Below, in pieces: positions 60,587-64,000 of a DNA stretch of 64,000 nt. The position numbers and the translations under genes are program-made. The stretch's first letter is position 1. Every line of letters begins with the position of its first letter. Source of the stretch: Streptomyces adelaidensis (GTDB taxonomy: Bacteria > Actinomycetota > Actinomycetes > Streptomycetales > Streptomycetaceae). Location: positions 1 to 64,000 of the forward strand of contig NZ_JAEMUX010000046.1 in the NCBI RefSeq assembly GCF_016598475.1, in the 5' to 3' direction. The notes below the pieces were generated by a model, which saw nothing but the letters and a program-made list of their open reading frames with translations, was not told the DNA's origin and made no database searches.

Positions 60587-61794
60587 ACAGCGTCCTCCAC
60601 GATCTTCTCGGCGTCTCGGACTTGGAGCTTGCCGGACATTAGTTGGGGGAGGAGGGTGTCGCGGAGGTCGGCCAGGGCCAAAGACTCCCAGAGTGCCTGG
60701 TCCGCTTGCTCCTCCAGCGCATCCAACTTGGGGCGCAGTTCCTTCTGGCCAGCAGGGCTGGGCAGGGTGAGTTCCAGTTCACCGACTTGCGATCGCCGGA
60801 GTTCGGTCTGACCAGTGCTGCCTTCGCCCATCGCCTCGATCTCTGGCTGGGCACGCAGCATGGCAAATCCGGCACAAACGGGGTCGACCTTGTCCTCATT
60901 GAAGCGCACGATCGTAATGTGCGAGTCGACAGTCGCGTCCAGGTCCGAGGTCCAGCGAGCAACCCGCCCGAGAGTGCCAACCCCCGTTGAGTTCACCAGC
61001 ACGTCGTTAAGCTGCAACAGTTTGGGGGCCTTAACCTTCTCCCGGATAGTCAGGCGGGAGGGGCCGAGGTTCACGCGCCCGCCGCGAATGCACTTCTGAT
61101 TGAGCACTGTGAGTTCATCCGAAGAATCTGTGTACTTCGGAGCGACGCCGCGAGTCAGTGCAGTCGTCATTGACTCCACAACCACTTCAGTGGAGTCGTC
61201 ATCATGAAGATACTGGGAATAGAAAGTGAAGCCGAGTTGGCGAGCCGTGTCCGCGATGCGCCCATTGACCGCAATCTTATCGTCCAGTGCCCCGAGGACA
61301 CCAACTACATTCTCCTGCTGTGCCCGAGAAGGGAGCCGCAGCTTGAGCGACAAAATATCACCCAAGCTGATGAAGTCCGCCATGTCGGTTTGCCCCTTTA
61401 GGGCATTCGCTTGAATCCAAAAATCGGAACTCTTGAACCAGTAGTACAGATATCGTGCCACCAGTGGACCATCCATACATGGCCGGAAATAACACAGCTG
61501 TGGACTGTAGGCAAAGCGTGGGCCTTCGCTCGGCATCAAAGCAACGCGACCCACAGTCCCTTTGACGGTAAGGACAATATCTCCGGGGCGTGAGACTTTT
61601 GGGCCAAGTTCCCGAGAATGACTCGCCGACGATGAGCTGAAATCGAGTGACCCAATCTTGCCATCCAAGACGTCTGCAACCCTCAAAATGGGGAGTGGGT
61701 CCTGATCCTGGTTGACCGATCGAGGCCGTCCAGCGCCGACTTCAATCTGATTCTCGTCGACCAGTTCTGCAAGCGACACCGTGCGCTCAGCCAC
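60583..61794 (-). CDS. hsdS: Type I restriction-modification S (specificity) subunit
   Basis: Product of 403 aa from GTG 61794, overlapping the hsdM stop. Two target-recognition halves: SLAELVDENQIEVGAGRPRS, with LPSRAQQENVVGVLGALDDK (first helix spacer), and LELTLPSPAGQKELRPKLDA, ALADLRDTLLPQLMSGKLQV (second helix). GC of about the first two thirds (60840-61700) falls well below the neighbours, as expected for swapped target-recognition domains. It defines the recognition sequence, which cannot be read from the protein. Confidence 0.92.
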   Translation of the reverse strand: MAERTVSLAELVDENQIEVGAGRPRSVNQDQDPLPILRVADVLDGKIGSLDFSSSSASHSRELGPKVSRPGDIVLTVKGTVGRVALMPSEGPRFAYSPQLCYFRPCMDGPLVARYLYYWFKSSDFWIQANALKGQTDMADFISLGDILSLKLRLPSRAQQENVVGVLGALDDKIAVNGRIADTARQLGFTFYSQYLHDDDSTEVVVESMTTALTRGVAPKYTDSSDELTVLNQKCIRGGRVNLGPSRLTIREKVKAPKLLQLNDVLVNSTGVGTLGRVARWTSDLDATVDSHITIVRFNEDKVDPVCAGFAMLRAQPEIEAMGEGSTGQTELRRSQVGELELTLPSPAGQKELRPKLDALEEQADQALWESLALADLRDTLLPQLMSGKLQVRDAEKIVEDAV

Positions 61795-63427
61795 CGATCC
61801 TCCCCAACTGCTCACGCACCACCGCATCCAACCGAGCCGACTCGTCCAACTGCTCGAACAGCTCCTTCGTCAGCCGAACGATCCGCTCCTCCACCGGCTC
61901 TGCGTCTGGGTCATCCTCGACCACCGCCGCCCCCACGTACCGCCCCGGCGTCAGCACATAGTCCTGCTTCTCGATCTCCTCCAGAGTCGCGCTGTAGCAG
62001 TAGCCCGGAACGTCCTCGTACGAAAGCCCCTTGTCCTTCGCCGACTTGGTGCCCCGCCACGCGTGATATGTGTCGGAGATCTTTTCCAGATCCCCCTCCG
62101 TGAGAATCCGCTCCGTGCGGTCGATCATCGTGCCCATCGCGCGCGCGTCGATGAACAGAACCCGGCTCCGCCGGTCCTCCAACGCCTTCGTACCTTGCGG
62201 GGACTTGTCTTTCGTCAGGAACCACAGGCATGCCGGGATCGCCGTCGTACGGAACAGGTTGCCTGGGAGGGCGATCATGCAGGAGACCAGGTCCGCCTCG
62301 ACCATCGCCGCACGGATTTCGCCCTCGCCCGACTGCTTCGACGACATCGAGCCGTTGGACAGGACCACGCCCGCGCTGCCCCGGTCCCCCAGCTTTGACA
62401 CGATGTGCTGGAGCCACGCGTAGTTGGCGTTCGACTGGGGCGGGGTGCCGTAACGCCACCGCCTGTCATCCGACTTCCTTGCCCAGTCGGACATGTTGAA
62501 GGGCGGGTTAGCCATGACGAAGTCGGCCTTCAAATCAGGCAACTTGTCGTCCGCGAAGGTGTCCGCCCAGCGGTCTCCGACGCCCTTCGGGTCCATGCCG
62601 TGGATGGCGAGGTTCATCTTCGCCAGACGCCACGTGCGCTCGTTGGCCTCCTGGCCGTACACCGCGATGTCGTGCGTGTGGTCCTTGCCGCGCCGCTTCG
62701 CGACGAACTTGCCGCTCTGTACGAACATGCCGCCCGAGCCGCACGCCGGGTCGTACACCCGCCCCTCATACGGCTCCAGGACCTCGACGATCAGGCGGAC
62801 CACGCTCGCTGGCGTGTAGAACTCGCCGGCCCGCTTGCCCTCGGCGCGGGCGAACTTCTCCAGGAAGTACTCGTACGTCTCGCCCAGCACGTCCTGAGCT
62901 GGGCGGTCGCCATGGCCGGTGAAGCGGGCGTCGCTGATGAGGTCGACGAGTTCCTTCAGGCGCTTCTGGTCGACGTTGTCGCGGTTGAAGATCTTCGGCA
63001 GGACGCCGGTGAGGGTCTTGTTGGCCTTCATCACCTCGTCCATGGCTTCGTCGAGGAGCTTGCCGACGCCGCCCTCCGCGCTGGCCGCGTTCTCGGAGAT
63101 GTGGTCCCAGCGGGCGGTCGGGGGCACCCAGAAGACGTTCTTCTCCGTGTACTCGTCCTTCTCCTCAAGGAAGGCCGCTCGGCGGTGCTCGGGGATCTGG
63201 GCCAGCTCGGGGTCGGCGGCCAGTTCCTCGCGGCGCTCGGCAAAGGCGTCGGAGACGTACTTCAGGAAGACCAAGCCGAGCACGAACTCCTTGTACTGGG
63301 CGGCGTCCATGGAGCCGCGGAGCTTGTCCGCAGCCCTCCACAGGATGTCCTGGATCTCCTTGGTGCTAGAGACACTGAGCAGTTCGCCCTGTCCGGCGGC
63401 TGCCGCGGCTCGCTTGCGGGGTGGCAT
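61787..63427 (-). CDS. hsdM: Type I restriction-modification M subunit (N6-adenine methyltransferase)
   Basis: Product of 546 aa. N-terminal helical domain (TKEIQDILWRAADKLRGSMD, AAQYKEFVLGLVFLKYVSDA). SAM motif I YDPACGSGGMFVQSGKFVAK and catalytic NPPF (VMANPPFNMSDWARKSDDRR). GEFYTPASVVRLIVEVLEPY is the usual HsdM segment. Methylates adenine in the site chosen by HsdS. First of three overlapping genes. Confidence 0.95.
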   Translation of the reverse strand: MPPRKRAAAAAGQGELLSVSSTKEIQDILWRAADKLRGSMDAAQYKEFVLGLVFLKYVSDAFAERREELAADPELAQIPEHRRAAFLEEKDEYTEKNVFWVPPTARWDHISENAASAEGGVGKLLDEAMDEVMKANKTLTGVLPKIFNRDNVDQKRLKELVDLISDARFTGHGDRPAQDVLGETYEYFLEKFARAEGKRAGEFYTPASVVRLIVEVLEPYEGRVYDPACGSGGMFVQSGKFVAKRRGKDHTHDIAVYGQEANERTWRLAKMNLAIHGMDPKGVGDRWADTFADDKLPDLKADFVMANPPFNMSDWARKSDDRRWRYGTPPQSNANYAWLQHIVSKLGDRGSAGVVLSNGSMSSKQSGEGEIRAAMVEADLVSCMIALPGNLFRTTAIPACLWFLTKDKSPQGTKALEDRRSRVLFIDARAMGTMIDRTERILTEGDLEKISDTYHAWRGTKSAKDKGLSYEDVPGYCYSATLEEIEKQDYVLTPGRYVGAAVVEDDPDAEPVEERIVRLTKELFEQLDESARLDAVVREQLGRIGG

Positions 63428-63446
63428 CGTTCCTTCTTTCGACTCG

Positions 63447-64000
63447 TCAGTGGGTGGGTCTGGATGGGCTATTACGGTTGATGGTTCGGGTTTCGCCGAG
63501 AGTAAGGGTGCCGTCGGCCAGGCCCGCGATCGTCAGGCGGCGGGCCTCGGCGAGTGCGTCGGACTGGGCGCGCAGCAGGCGTTCCCGGCGTTCGGTCTCG
63601 GCCAGCAGGGCGTCGAAACGCAGCACCTCGTCCGGGTCGAGGTCGGGCAACTGGTAATCCTCGATACGGCGGGCGGGACGTACGGCGCTGGGACTGCGGG
63701 CCGTGCCACGAGCCGCGCCGAGCAGGGCAGCGAGGACCCGGGAGGTGAGCGGACGGGGGACACCGGCGTTGACGCGGAGGATGCGGGCCGGGAACGCGAC
63801 GACCGAGAAGCCGTCGTGGTCGACGTACACGCCGAGGCGGGGCACGAGGGTGTATACGACGTCACCGGGCTCGGTGAGCGCCGCCTGTTCGTACGCCGTC
63901 GCCAGCAGCAGACGGTCGATTCGGCGGTCGCCCACGGGTCGTTCGCCGGTGATCTCCTCGGCCCCCAGGACGTTGTGGTGGCCGTCCCGGGTGAGGTGCT
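63447..64000 (-). CDS. Protein upstream of hsdM, partial, runs off right edge
   Basis: The frame is open to the window end, so only the C-terminal 184 codons are seen. It has HLTRDGHHNVLGAEEITGER, GDVVYTLVPRLGVYVDHDGF and a C-terminal helix AETERRERLLRAQSDALAEA. The last part resembles the HsdS-like helix seen at the end of adenine-specific methylases of defence systems. It lies 20 bases from hsdM, so it belongs to the same operon. A full N-6 methylase or a related accessory protein is possible. Confidence 0.55.
   Translation of the reverse strand, partial: HLTRDGHHNVLGAEEITGERPVGDRRIDRLLLATAYEQAALTEPGDVVYTLVPRLGVYVDHDGFSVVAFPARILRVNAGVPRPLTSRVLAALLGAARGTARSPSAVRPARRIEDYQLPDLDPDEVLRFDALLAETERRERLLRAQSDALAEARRLTIAGLADGTLTLGETRTINRNSPSRPTH

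Overview
The window is Streptomyces-type chromosomal DNA. GC is very high, codons end in G or C, GTG/TTG starts are frequent, genes overlap by ATGA/GTGA, and actinobacterial families recur (DUF397/XRE pairs, YbjN, HspR-controlled clpB, DUF317, DUF2637). No rRNA, tRNA or CRISPR array was seen.

Left part (1-13.4 kb), chromosomal core: an FGE-like protein; an orphan sugar-binding lipoprotein; a coupled ATP-grasp/alpha-E/transglutaminase operon; two convergent LuxR-type paralogs, one divergent from a small secreted peptide plus a ligand-less Rieske-like protein; an F420-type flavin oxidoreductase-like protein; clpB behind a HAIR operator; and a YbjN protein. From 13.4 to 24.4 kb the region turns accessory: an ATPase of anti-sigma type, an XRE/DUF397 pair, a LysR-DapA-SDR-Zn-dehydrogenase-DUF3500 catabolic cluster, three small secreted proteins, and broken IS genes.

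Middle (24.4-42 kb), integrated DNA. Three non-identical copies of the C-terminal half of the same PLP aminotransferase lie at 24.4, 28.9 and 30.4 kb. All are cut at the same codon. The third abuts an intact large serine integrase and the first abuts a dead remnant of a related integrase. This reads as repeated insertion of serine-integrase elements into one aminotransferase gene. The spans between copies carry Uma2, a 697-aa unknown and UPF0158 (first), and a toxin-antitoxin pair (second). After the intact integrase come a replication-initiator-like protein with iterons inside its own gene, a zinc-finger protein, two membrane proteins, MobC and an HUH relaxase, i.e. an integrative mobilizable element. 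The N-terminal half of the aminotransferase is not in the window, so the far end of the element probably lies past the right edge.

Right part (42-64 kb), likely cargo. A seven-gene minus-strand operon (kinase, archaeal-type methionine adenosyltransferase, kinase, histidine phosphatase, divergent seryl-tRNA synthetase, glycosyltransferase, alanyl-tRNA-synthetase-like protein) faces a divergent XRE regulator and a NUDIX hydrolase, with clear palindromes between. This is the best candidate for an undescribed pathway. Next is a defence-like stretch: a zinc-hook SMC/Rad50-like ATPase, a small partner and a TIGR04141 protein; a VapB45/VapC45-type toxin-antitoxin pair; and a type I restriction-modification operon (hsdM-hsdS-hsdR) with a further gene running off the edge.

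Functional names rest on recognising motifs by eye. No database search was run.
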